A stretch of 19,488 nucleotides of DNA. Source: an uncultured Candidatus Saccharibacteria bacterium. Its GTDB lineage: Bacteria > Patescibacteriota > Saccharimonadia > Saccharimonadales > Saccharimonadaceae. The stretch lies in NCBI GenBank assembly GCA_947364965.1, contig CANAUU010000006.1:1-19488 (forward strand). Reading direction: 5' to 3'. This document shows, piece after piece, positions 12,893 through 19,488 of this stretch. The notes below the pieces were generated by a model, which was not told where the DNA came from, did not search any database, and worked only from the letters and a program-made list of their open reading frames with translations. Position numbers and translations under genes: made by a program. Numbering within the stretch: the stretch's first letter is position 1; every line of letters starts with the position of its first letter.

Positions 12893-13595
12893 ACATTGCC
12901 ATGTAGAGCTGGAGGTAAATGTCGTTCAGCTCTTCGTTCAGTTTGGTGAGGTTTTCGTCGGGTTCGATCGCCATGACGATGAACTTGAGCGGAGAGTTGT
13001 AACCGCCGCAGATTTCGCGGGTGTCGCCATAGGCGAGGTCGCCGGACATAGTGATTTGGCGAATGCCACCAAGTTTCATGCCGACAACACCCTGATTCCA
13101 GCCTTCAATGAGACCGCCGGACGGGTCGAGCGGGGAGTTAAGCCCAGTTGCAGTCGAAATATCAGTATCACTTTCGTTGTTGAAGGAGGAATCAAAAACG
13201 CTACCATCGGCGCACCAGCCGACATAGTAGGCAACGTAGTCAGTATCGTCCTCGGCGAGAGTTTTGCCGGTGCCAACCTTGAGATCTTCGGTTTCGAGGA
13301 CTTTGGAATTGGCAGTATTGGTGTTGTAGGCCTTGATGTTGGATTGATACTTTTTGAGCTCTGGGAAGTATTTCTCGGAGAGTGGCTTGGCGGCTTCGTC
13401 GATTTCGGCTTGCTTCGCGTCATACTGCGCGATGAGCTCGTTGACTTTTTCTTCATTGGCAGCGTTATTAGAGCTGGAGCTATTGCCCATGACGATGAAC
13501 ATATAGGTCAGAACGGTCGAGCCGAGCAAAAGAATTGCAATAACGATGATGACGACGCGTTGCCAGGCGCTAGTTTTGAGAGATTTTTCTTCCAT
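12879..13595 (-). CDS. Membrane-anchored FKBP-type peptidyl-prolyl isomerase
   Basis: Prolyl cis-trans isomerase and likely extracytoplasmic folding factor, 238 residues. A short basic head leads into one membrane helix (about 12-36), then a Ser/Asn linker and a helical, coiled-coil-like region (47-90). The FKBP domain covers about 104-215. It has the pocket residues of the family: VFDSSF (Phe and Asp), LIEGW (Ile and Trp), MSGDLAYGD (Tyr) and LKFIVMAIE (Phe). It contains two Cys, in GWCADGS and REICGGY, a possible disulfide. The ribosome site AAGGAGG precedes the ATG. It lies 30 bases after pheT and overlaps trxB by 14, so it is in the pheST operon. Confidence 0.87.
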   Translation of the reverse strand: MEEKSLKTSAWQRVVIIVIAILLLGSTVLTYMFIVMGNSSSSNNAANEEKVNELIAQYDAKQAEIDEAAKPLSEKYFPELKKYQSNIKAYNTNTANSKVLETEDLKVGTGKTLAEDDTDYVAYYVGWCADGSVFDSSFNNESDTDISTATGLNSPLDPSGGLIEGWNQGVVGMKLGGIRQITMSGDLAYGDTREICGGYNSPLKFIVMAIEPDENLTKLNEELNDIYLQLYMAMYGSN

Positions 13596-13625
13596 ATTCC
13601 TCCTTTGTGATTGATATTGGCTTAA

Positions 13626-16073
13626 TTAAACGATTTCGGCACCGAGGCTAGCAACTTCGACGGTGATTTTATCCATGATTTTCGTGATGTCGGATTGGTC
13701 GAGGGTTTTTTCGGGACTGGAGAATTTGAGATGGAAAGAGAAATTCTTGGTTGGGCTGTCGGGGGCGGATTGGTAAATTGAGACGGGGAGGGTTTCGTAG
13801 ATGAGGTTTTCGGAGGCAAGAATCTGGTCAAGCAGGGTATGAACACGACCGAAGCTGGCGTCAGCGGAGACTTTAAGGGTCAGATCGCGCTCGACGGACG
13901 GGAAACGGGAGAGCTTTAGGTCGGCGTCGATATCGCGTGGCAAATCAACGATTTTATCAAGGTTAAGTTCACAAGCAGAAACGGTGGTTTCGAGCTTGAA
14001 GCGGCGCAGAACGGCGGCTTTAACTTCACCAAAAGCACCGATAACTTCGCCATTCAACAGAAGTGTGGCTGAGTGGGCAGGCTCGAGATATAGGTATTGT
14101 TCGGCAGCTTTCGAGCCAGCAGTCATCTGGGAATATTCAAGCTCAATTTTCAGTCCGCGGCGGAGCATGGTGAGAATATAAGCCTTCAATTTATAAAAGT
14201 CGCCTAGGCAAACGATACCGAGGTGATTGCTGACGACGGGCGTGTTTTCAGCGGTCAGGCCAGCGGTTTTAGCAGAGACTTGATTTAGCTCATAGAGTGA
14301 GAAATTCCGGTGGCCGGTTTTGAGGTTTTCGCGGATTTTGTCAAGCAAACTCGGGGCAATTTGGGAACGGAAATGCTGGAGCTCGGGTGAAATCGAGTTA
14401 GTGATTTCGTAATGGTCTTCCGGATTTTGGCCAGCTTTCTCGAGGAGAGCTTTGCTCACAAAGGAATAAGTCAACACTTCGTTCATGGCTAAACGATCCG
14501 AAAGGATACCGCGCAGCTCAGACTTAAGCCGAAGAATAGGTGCGATTTCAGTGCCAGCAAATGGTTTCTCGGGCAGGGTAAGCGGAATATTATCATAGCC
14601 GAGCAGGCGACCAACTTCTTCAATAATATCTTCCCTAATATGGATGTCAGTGCGCCAGACTGGGGCGGTAATTTCCAAGGCTTCACCATCTGCCGCGACC
14701 GTGAAATTGACGTTTTCGAGGGTCGAGATAATGGTTTTCTGGTCGTAGGCAGTCCCAAGGAGCTGATTGATTTCGGTTGTTGTAATTTTTACAACGTTCT
14801 TGCGAGGCTTATCGGGGTAAGTATCAACTACGGCAAGCAGTTTAACACCGAGGCGGGTGACAGTTTCAGCAAGAACTGGGAAGGTCATAGCAGCGGGCTG
14901 CCCCTTCGTGAAACGGGTGATGGCTTCGGAGAAAATGCCATGAGCCATTTGGGTTTTGCGCAGGTTATAAAGCGAGAAAGTTGCGCTTTCGAGGACGACG
15001 CGCTTCGTGCTAGCGTCGATTTCGGTGTTTTTACCACCCATTGCGCCAGCAAGAGCGACCGGAACATTGTTTGACGTGATTAGGATATCCTCGGGGATAC
15101 ATTCTATAGTCTTACCATCAAGAAGTTGAATGGCTTCGCCAGGCTGGGCGAGGCGAACAATAATTTCTGGTGATTCGGAACCATTATTCTGCTGACCAAC
15201 GGCGACGAGCTTATCGTAGTCGAAAGCGTGGAGGGGCTGACCGGTTTCGAGCATAATAACATTCGTGAGATCAACCATCGGATCGATAGAACGCATACCA
15301 GCTTTAGAGAGAAAAACTGCGGTCGGGGTGAGATATTTGTCGGGCTGGTTATTTGGCAAGTCAAAGACGGCGCAAGAATAGCGCGGGCAAATTGCGGGGT
15401 CGTCAATACTGACTTTGATACCGAGATTGTCAGTAAGTTTAAGAGACGGCCACTCAATTTCCGGGAAAGGTTGACCCAGAATACCAGCAAGTTCGCGCGC
15501 AAAGCCAATCAGACCGAAACAATCCGGGCGATGAGTGAGAGATTTGTTTTCGACATCGATAATAATATCATTAAGATCAAAAATGTCGGCGAAACTGTCG
15601 CCAGGCTGAGCGATTTTCGGGTCAATTTCGGCAATAGACTCGTGTTTGTCATCAAAACCAAGTTCATCGGCGCCAGCCAACATACCGTTCGACTCATAGC
15701 CCTGGAGTTTACGAACGCCGAGGCGGAAATTTTCATTGCCATAGGTCGACGGAACGACGGCTCCCGGAGTAATCCAAGCCGCAAGCATGCCGGCATGAAC
15801 ATTGGGCGCGCCACAAACTACCTGAACGGTTTCACTATTAGAGAATTCTTGAGTATGCGAACCAGCGTCAACTTGACAAAGATTGAGGTGCGTGCCAGGA
15901 ATCTTCTCGGCACTGACAACCTTAACGATATAGACGCCTTTATATTTCGGCGCGAGGTCAATTACTTCTTCAATTTCAACCAGGCGCGAACCGATAAGTT
16001 CGATCAGTTTTTCGGTCGAGAGGTCGGCAGGAATTGAGACATACTTTTTTATGCTGTTCAATGAGATTAACAT
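13626..16073 (-). CDS. pheT: Phenylalanine-tRNA ligase beta subunit
   Basis: With PheS it forms the (alpha-beta)2 enzyme that charges tRNA-Phe; the beta chain binds tRNA and edits Tyr. It is 815 residues, normal length. The N-terminal B1 part is followed by an EMAP-like tRNA-binding domain (about 42-155, with VVCGAPNVHAGMLAAWITPG and RKLQGYESNGMLAGADELG). The B3/B4 editing domain has AGMRSIDPMVDLTNVIMLET and PLHAFDYDKL. B5 holds EDIIEEVGRLLGYDNIP, a catalytic-like domain follows, and the anticodon-binding FDX-ACB domain (RFPSVERDLTLKVSADASFG to the end) closes the protein. The ATG immediately follows the pheS stop TAG, with AGGAG inside the end of pheS, so the two are translationally coupled. 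Confidence 0.97.
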   Translation of the reverse strand: MLISLNSIKKYVSIPADLSTEKLIELIGSRLVEIEEVIDLAPKYKGVYIVKVVSAEKIPGTHLNLCQVDAGSHTQEFSNSETVQVVCGAPNVHAGMLAAWITPGAVVPSTYGNENFRLGVRKLQGYESNGMLAGADELGFDDKHESIAEIDPKIAQPGDSFADIFDLNDIIIDVENKSLTHRPDCFGLIGFARELAGILGQPFPEIEWPSLKLTDNLGIKVSIDDPAICPRYSCAVFDLPNNQPDKYLTPTAVFLSKAGMRSIDPMVDLTNVIMLETGQPLHAFDYDKLVAVGQQNNGSESPEIIVRLAQPGEAIQLLDGKTIECIPEDILITSNNVPVALAGAMGGKNTEIDASTKRVVLESATFSLYNLRKTQMAHGIFSEAITRFTKGQPAAMTFPVLAETVTRLGVKLLAVVDTYPDKPRKNVVKITTTEINQLLGTAYDQKTIISTLENVNFTVAADGEALEITAPVWRTDIHIREDIIEEVGRLLGYDNIPLTLPEKPFAGTEIAPILRLKSELRGILSDRLAMNEVLTYSFVSKALLEKAGQNPEDHYEITNSISPELQHFRSQIAPSLLDKIRENLKTGHRNFSLYELNQVSAKTAGLTAENTPVVSNHLGIVCLGDFYKLKAYILTMLRRGLKIELEYSQMTAGSKAAEQYLYLEPAHSATLLLNGEVIGAFGEVKAAVLRRFKLETTVSACELNLDKIVDLPRDIDADLKLSRFPSVERDLTLKVSADASFGRVHTLLDQILASENLIYETLPVSIYQSAPDSPTKNFSFHLKFSSPEKTLDQSDITKIMDKITVEVASLGAEIV

Positions 16074-17015
16074 CTAAAACTCCTCCAAAAAATCAAGTTT
16101 GCCAGATTCGAAATAGCGGATATCGCTGAGCTGATATTTCAGCATCACAAGCCGATCAATGCCGCCACCCCAGGCAAAACCGTGGTACTTCTCCGGGTCA
16201 ATGCCAGCCATTTTTAAGACATTTGGATGAATCATGCCGCAACCGAGCATTTCGAGCCAGCCTTCCCCGCCGAGCGAGGCTGGGCGTTCAATCAGGAGTT
16301 CGGCAGATGGCTCTGTGAACGGGAAATAACCGGGTTGAGTTTTGATATTCAATTTCTGACCATAATAGTTTTCGAAGAACTGTTTCAAAACCCCAAACAT
16401 TTGACCCATGGTGGCGTCCTTCGACACAAAAACACCCTCGCACTGATAGAAAGTATGTTCATGAGTAGCGTCTGCGTCTTCATTGCGAAAGACACGACCA
16501 GGAATGACGACGGCAATTTGCCCGCCGCTTTCAAGATCTTTCTTGTATTTCTTGAGAGCACGGTGCTGCATGGTGGAAGTATGCGCCGGAGGGATGAAGT
16601 TTTCGGAAGTACGGAACGAATCATAGCCATCGCGAGCAGGATGCTCTTTTGGGAAGTTGAGACTATCGAACATATGAAATTCATCATCAAGCTGATTTGA
16701 TTCAATAACATTGAAACCCATATCAGAATAGATGCTAATGACGCGGTCGAGCTCGGTCATCAAGGGATGGCGTGAGCCGAGAGCTGGGCGAAAAATTGGT
16801 TCATTGGGGGCGCAAGGAGCAGAGATATCGATTGGGGTCACATTATCACTTTCGGCAGCCTCTTCAGCCTTTACAATAGCGCTCAGGATTTTTTGTTTCC
16901 GGGCATTCATCTCACGACCAAAAGCACCGCGCTCATCCGGAGGCAGAGTCTTGATTTTGGCATACTCGGCATTCAAGTTTTTTAATTCAAGTTTCAACTT
17001 CTCTAGTTCTGACAT
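16074..17015 (-). CDS. pheS: Phenylalanine-tRNA ligase alpha subunit
   Basis: Catalytic subunit that activates Phe and transfers it to tRNA-Phe. It is 313 residues, slightly short because the N-terminal coiled coil (about 1-50) is reduced. Class II motifs are present: HPLMTELDRVISIYSDMGF, FDSLNFPKEHPARD, HTSTMQHRAL, the motif 2 region GRVFRNEDADATHEHTFYQ, QPGYFPFTEPSAELL, and motif 3 GFAWGGGIDRLVMLKYQLSD. First gene of the pheS-pheT-FKBP-trxB operon. The start codon is seven bases from a TATAAT and has no ribosome site, so the message is probably leaderless. Confidence 0.97.
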   Translation of the reverse strand: MSELEKLKLELKNLNAEYAKIKTLPPDERGAFGREMNARKQKILSAIVKAEEAAESDNVTPIDISAPCAPNEPIFRPALGSRHPLMTELDRVISIYSDMGFNVIESNQLDDEFHMFDSLNFPKEHPARDGYDSFRTSENFIPPAHTSTMQHRALKKYKKDLESGGQIAVVIPGRVFRNEDADATHEHTFYQCEGVFVSKDATMGQMFGVLKQFFENYYGQKLNIKTQPGYFPFTEPSAELLIERPASLGGEGWLEMLGCGMIHPNVLKMAGIDPEKYHGFAWGGGIDRLVMLKYQLSDIRYFESGKLDFLEEF

Positions 17016-17021
17016 ATGTAT

Positions 17022-17030
17022 ATTATATCA
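17022..17030 (-). promoter_or_regulatory. Extended -10 promoter of the pheS operon (leaderless)
   Basis: On the minus strand TGATATAAT (TATAAT at 17022-17027). The expected start falls at the pheS ATG (17015). The palindrome CATAC-TTC-GTATG (17029-17041) overlaps the promoter and could bind a regulator. No good -35 is seen. Confidence 0.55.
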
Positions 17031-17058
17031 TACTTCGTATGTATAATTTCGCCACTCA

Positions 17059-17082
17059 GAAAAGGAAAATATTTCCCTTTTC
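17059..17082. terminator. 24-bp near-perfect palindrome, terminator-like
   Basis: GAAAAGG and CCTTTTC-type arms around AAATATTT, with a single mismatched pair. It lies 37 bases past the stop of the gene at 17119-17340 and just upstream of the pheS promoter. Its A-rich and T-rich arms fit a bidirectional terminator; an operator for pheS is the alternative. Confidence 0.45.
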
Positions 17083-17118
17083 GTGCGAATATATAATTAT
17101 ATTGTGGGTTTCTGTGGA

Positions 17119-17340
17119 CTAAATAAAAATAATACAGATAAGCGACAAAGCAGCAAGAGCGATAAGCACAAACCAGACCCAAGTAAAGCGCCCTGTCTTT
17201 TTGGTGTCTTTGATATAGGCTGAATCGTCGACGTAATCCGGATCATGTCGACGGTCACTCTGTGCACGTGCGCGGAGATCAGCCGAGATGCGACGATCAA
17301 GCTCCGAGTTTTCGTCGTCTTTTGAAACCATGATTCCCAT
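17119..17340 (-). CDS. Small single-helix membrane protein, unknown function
   Basis: I do not recognise this 73-residue protein. The first 47 residues are polar and highly charged (ENSELDRRISADLRARAQSD, then RRHDPDYVDDSAYIKDTKK). One hydrophobic helix (about 53-73, WVWFVLIALAALSLICIIFI) ends exactly at the C-terminus, a tail-anchored layout with the charged part probably in the cytoplasm. GGGAGG lies four bases before the ATG at 17340. A second ATG three codons on (MVSKDD) is further from that site and less likely. It diverges from the aquaporin-like gene, with about 97 bases between the two start codons; no clear promoter was found for it. Confidence 0.65.
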   Translation of the reverse strand: MGIMVSKDDENSELDRRISADLRARAQSDRRHDPDYVDDSAYIKDTKKTGRFTWVWFVLIALAALSLICIIFI

Positions 17341-17377
17341 TTTTCCTCCCGTTGTTGTGTTGAAACTTATTTTTACC

Positions 17378-17406
17378 TTCCCAGTATATCACAAGTATGC
17401 TATAAT
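17378..17406 (+). promoter_or_regulatory. Promoter of the aquaporin-like gene
   Basis: TTCCCA (17378-17383), 17-base spacer, TATAAT (17401-17406) with an extended TATGC before it. The leader is about 25 bases and contains AAGGAGG. Confidence 0.65.
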
Positions 17407-17437
17407 GGAGGGAATATTAGTGTAAGGAGGTTATTAA

Positions 17438-18388
17438 ATGGCAAACCAAAAGCCAAAGAAATCTGGCAAGAAGCCTGCTTCGCAGCCAGTAGCCAAGAAG
17501 GAGACGGCTGAAGTCAAAGAGACCGTTTCGACAACGACCGCGACGACGATTGCCTCGAAGAGTGAGAACCCGATGAAGGGCTTTTTTGCTCGTAAATACG
17601 ATAAGAATGAGAATATTTTGACGATTTTCAAGTCGCCACGAATCTGGGGTGCCTTGATTGGTGAAGTCGTCGGCACGATGCTTTTCGTCATGCTGATGTT
17701 GACGCTCGGCGCACAGCCGCTCTATCTACTTTTCGCAGCAACTTGTATCTATGTCGCTGTGGTTGGTCTGTCTGGCGCAAATTTGAACCCAATTGTGACG
17801 GTCGGCATGATGGCTACGCGACGGATGTCAGCTATTCGTGGCGTGCTTTATATGCTGGCACAGCTGCTCGGTGGTTGGGTCGCGCTGATTATTGTTAACG
17901 CCTTCCGCTTGGGTAGCGGCACTTCTCTGCCTTTGCCGGAAATGTCAGAAATTTCTGGCGAATCTTTCTGGGCGGTTGCCTTGGTTGAGTTGATGGGCGC
18001 GATTATTATTGCGTTCTGCTATGCTCGTGCAACTCGTTATGCTCGCAAGAGCCCGTTGACTTTTGCGCTCACCGTGACTAGCGGTATCACCTTGGCGGTT
18101 GTGCTGGGTTTGGTTATTGCGCAAAGCTTCTTCGGTTATTCTGATAGTTTCATCTTCAACCCGATTGTGGCTTTGATGTATCAGATTTTGCCGACGACTG
18201 CGGAAAACTTTGGCGAGCTGGCACAGATGGCTGGTCTCGCAGTTGCTGCATATATCGTCTTACCAGTGGTTGGCGGCGTAATTGGCTTCTACATTTCTGA
18301 CGTGGCGACACGTTTGTCTTGTGGTGGCTATTTCTGCGAATGCGACAGTGAATGTGGCTGTGAGCAGAAAGAAGTTTGCAAGAAATAA
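17438..18388 (+). CDS. Aquaporin/MIP-family channel with NPI motifs and Cys-rich tail
   Basis: A 316-residue membrane channel of the major intrinsic protein family, for water, glycerol or small neutral solutes. A Lys/Thr-rich polar head (1-65) precedes six membrane segments in two halves. Each half starts with a conserved Glu helix: ALIGEVVGTMLF (72-83) and ALVELMGAIIIAF (181-193). The first pore loop reads SGANLNPIVTVG (112-123) and the second FIFNPIVALMYQ (238-249), so both NPA motifs are NPI, and the Arg that normally follows the second motif is Val. The C-terminal 22 residues carry six Cys (295, 300, 302, 306, 308, 314), unusual for the family. TAAGGAGG precedes the ATG. Solute specificity cannot be read from these changes. 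Confidence 0.85.
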   Translation: MANQKPKKSGKKPASQPVAKKETAEVKETVSTTTATTIASKSENPMKGFFARKYDKNENILTIFKSPRIWGALIGEVVGTMLFVMLMLTLGAQPLYLLFAATCIYVAVVGLSGANLNPIVTVGMMATRRMSAIRGVLYMLAQLLGGWVALIIVNAFRLGSGTSLPLPEMSEISGESFWAVALVELMGAIIIAFCYARATRYARKSPLTFALTVTSGITLAVVLGLVIAQSFFGYSDSFIFNPIVALMYQILPTTAENFGELAQMAGLAVAAYIVLPVVGGVIGFYISDVATRLSCGGYFCECDSECGCEQKEVCKK

Positions 18389-18404
18389 CTTCAAAGCGTC
18401 AGTC

Positions 18405-18439
18405 AAAAGAACTCTCTTTTCTAGGGGAGTTCTTTTCTT
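18405..18439 (+). terminator. Terminator of the aquaporin-like gene
   Basis: AAAAGAACTC (18405-18414) pairs perfectly with GAGTTCTTTT (18427-18436). It lies 17 bases after the stop codon, with the T-run in the 3' arm. Confidence 0.75.
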
Positions 18440-18494
18440 GAGGTTTAGGGATAGGCTTGTTTGATTAACAAACTAAGTGCATGATTGAGGTTTT

Positions 18495-18540
18495 CGGATC
18501 TGCGTGAGCAAGATTTATAGCTCATGCGTCCGAGGTTTTT
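18495..18540 (+). terminator. Second terminator-like hairpin before the LTA-synthase-like gene
   Basis: CGGA (18495-18498) and TGCGTGAGC (18501-18509) pair with GCTCATGCG and TCCG (18520-18532), with two G-U pairs and a small bulge; five T follow at 18536-18540. No gene lies between it and the first terminator, so it is a backup terminator or the end of an unseen short RNA. Confidence 0.55.
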
Positions 18541-18568
18541 GTCCTTAGCAGAACGGATATGTTATAAT
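18539..18568 (+). promoter_or_regulatory. Promoter of the LTA-synthase-like gene (leaderless)
   Basis: TTGTCC (18539-18544), 18-base spacer, TATAAT (18563-18568) with TG one base before it. The start codon is only six bases after the -10 and no ribosome site is present, so transcription and translation probably start together. Confidence 0.55.
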
Positions 18569-18574
18569 GGTCTT

Positions 18575-19488
18575 ATGGCTAAAAACCGAAAGAGACAAAA
18601 AAATCAGAAGAACCTGCCAGAAGAATCTGCTAGACGAACGAAGAAAGTCGACCCAGTTCAAGAATTAGAACGCGAGGCGGCAGCCGAAAAAGAAGCAGAG
18701 CAGAAGGCCGAGGAGAACGAGGCTCAGGTTGAGGTTGATATAGAGGTTGACGACGAGACCGAAGTTGATGAAATTGATGACGATCTGGATGACGGGCTTG
18801 ATGATGAACTGATCGAGAAGCAAAAGGCTAGGCGGGAGAAAAAACAGTCACGTAAAGACCAGAGGCGCACAGAGAAAGAGGCGCGTGCGAATAGACATAA
18901 GTGGACGATGCCAATTTGGCTTCGGATTAGTGCATCACTTTTGTTAATTGTTGGGTTTTCAATTTTGTTTACTTGGTTTGTCTTGTGGCGCTCAAATCTC
19001 TGTGATGCAGATGCGACAAACGAATTTATCGGCGAAAAACCTCGACTTTTCGCGTATAGTTGTATGGTTATTTTCTCGCTGATGGCAGCATTAGCAGCGA
19101 TAACTTGGCGACCGTTTTTGAGTATTGGGGTTTCCTTCGCAGCAGTGAGTATTTTAAGTTATATTCAGATGGAGAAGTTTCGTATTCGCGGCATTCCGCT
19201 GCTGCCGGAGGATTTTTTGTTGGCCGGCAATGCGGGCGAAGTGGCGCAGTTTGCAGACCAAGATAGTATTACGAGATTGGTTTGGGGCGTGGTATTTATT
19301 CTGGTTGGATCGGCTTTATTGGAACATTGTGCGCGAAGAGTGATTGGGCGCAATACACACCAAGGACCGTGGTGGAAATGTTATTCTGTTATTCCACATG
19401 CAACCCTGTCAATAGTGTCCCTGGCAAAGCTCTCGATCGATGTGGCGCCGATTATACAACTGACCAACTACGACTGGATTAAACAACA
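18575..19488 (+). CDS. LTA-synthase-like multi-pass membrane protein (3' partial)
   Basis: The frame stays open to the right edge (304 codons). It begins with a long hydrophilic part (1-110) that is Lys/Arg-rich, then Glu/Asp-rich (about 52-80), then Lys/Arg-rich again. Membrane helices follow at about 115-138, 158-177, 180-198, 234-250 and 270-288. The segment FRIRGIPLLPEDFLLAGNAG after helix 3 resembles the N-terminal part of LTA-synthase/sulfatase-type phosphoglycerol transferases, which modify cell-envelope polymers. The catalytic sulfatase-like domain would lie beyond the window, so the call rests on topology and this one motif. The start at 18575 fits the adjacent promoter. Confidence 0.6.
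   Translation, partial: MAKNRKRQKNQKNLPEESARRTKKVDPVQELEREAAAEKEAEQKAEENEAQVEVDIEVDDETEVDEIDDDLDDGLDDELIEKQKARREKKQSRKDQRRTEKEARANRHKWTMPIWLRISASLLLIVGFSILFTWFVLWRSNLCDADATNEFIGEKPRLFAYSCMVIFSLMAALAAITWRPFLSIGVSFAAVSILSYIQMEKFRIRGIPLLPEDFLLAGNAGEVAQFADQDSITRLVWGVVFILVGSALLEHCARRVIGRNTHQGPWWKCYSVIPHATLSIVSLAKLSIDVAPIIQLTNYDWIKQ

Noticed and set aside
12771..13610. 279-codon plus-strand frame
   Set aside because: It is antisense to the end of the FKBP gene and the start of trxB, has no initiation signals, and both opposite genes carry clear family motifs.

Overview
The window is bacterial, with compact genes and short gaps. Most genes lie on the minus strand. I infer Candidatus Saccharibacteria or a related Patescibacteria lineage, with moderate confidence, from the gene mix, the standard genetic code, the abundance of extended -10 promoters and several genes whose start codon sits at the predicted transcription start. 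No rRNA, tRNA or CRISPR array was recognised.

Layout. At 3-1316 (+) is a class I fructose-bisphosphate aldolase whose frame stays open to the left edge, so it carries an unidentified N-terminal part. It converges on the gene for ribosomal protein L25 (1585-2238, -). The gap between them holds a 125-nt imperfect hairpin and an L25 terminator. Next come two exported surface proteins on the minus strand: a DUF916/WxL-interacting-like membrane-anchored protein (2364-3287) and a small secreted protein (4140-4760). An IS200-type element (about 3405-4080) lies between them. Its tnpA start codon is inside a perfect 13-bp inverted repeat.

uvrA (5030-7918, -) is flanked by two look-alike promoters on the opposite strand. 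One points antisense into the uvrA 3' end. The other points away and seems to drive a roughly 70-nt structured small RNA (8042-8110). A ClbS/DfsB-family protein (8096-8632) and exonuclease I (8731-10266) follow, then a Cys-rich membrane protein of unknown function (10578-11600) with its own strong promoter.

A four-gene minus-strand operon runs pheS, pheT, an FKBP-type prolyl isomerase and a thioredoxin reductase (17015 down to 11816). The last two overlap by 14 bases, and the reductase carries an internal tandem-repeat insertion. A small single-helix membrane protein (17119-17340, -) diverges from an aquaporin-like channel (17438-18388, +) that has two NPI motifs and a Cys-rich tail. The window ends inside an LTA-synthase-like membrane protein (18575 onward, +).

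Together these are housekeeping functions (glycolysis, translation, DNA repair, redox and protein folding) mixed with envelope proteins. The most unusual items are the orphan promoters and small RNA next to uvrA, the long hairpin after the aldolase gene, and the IS200 start-codon repeat.
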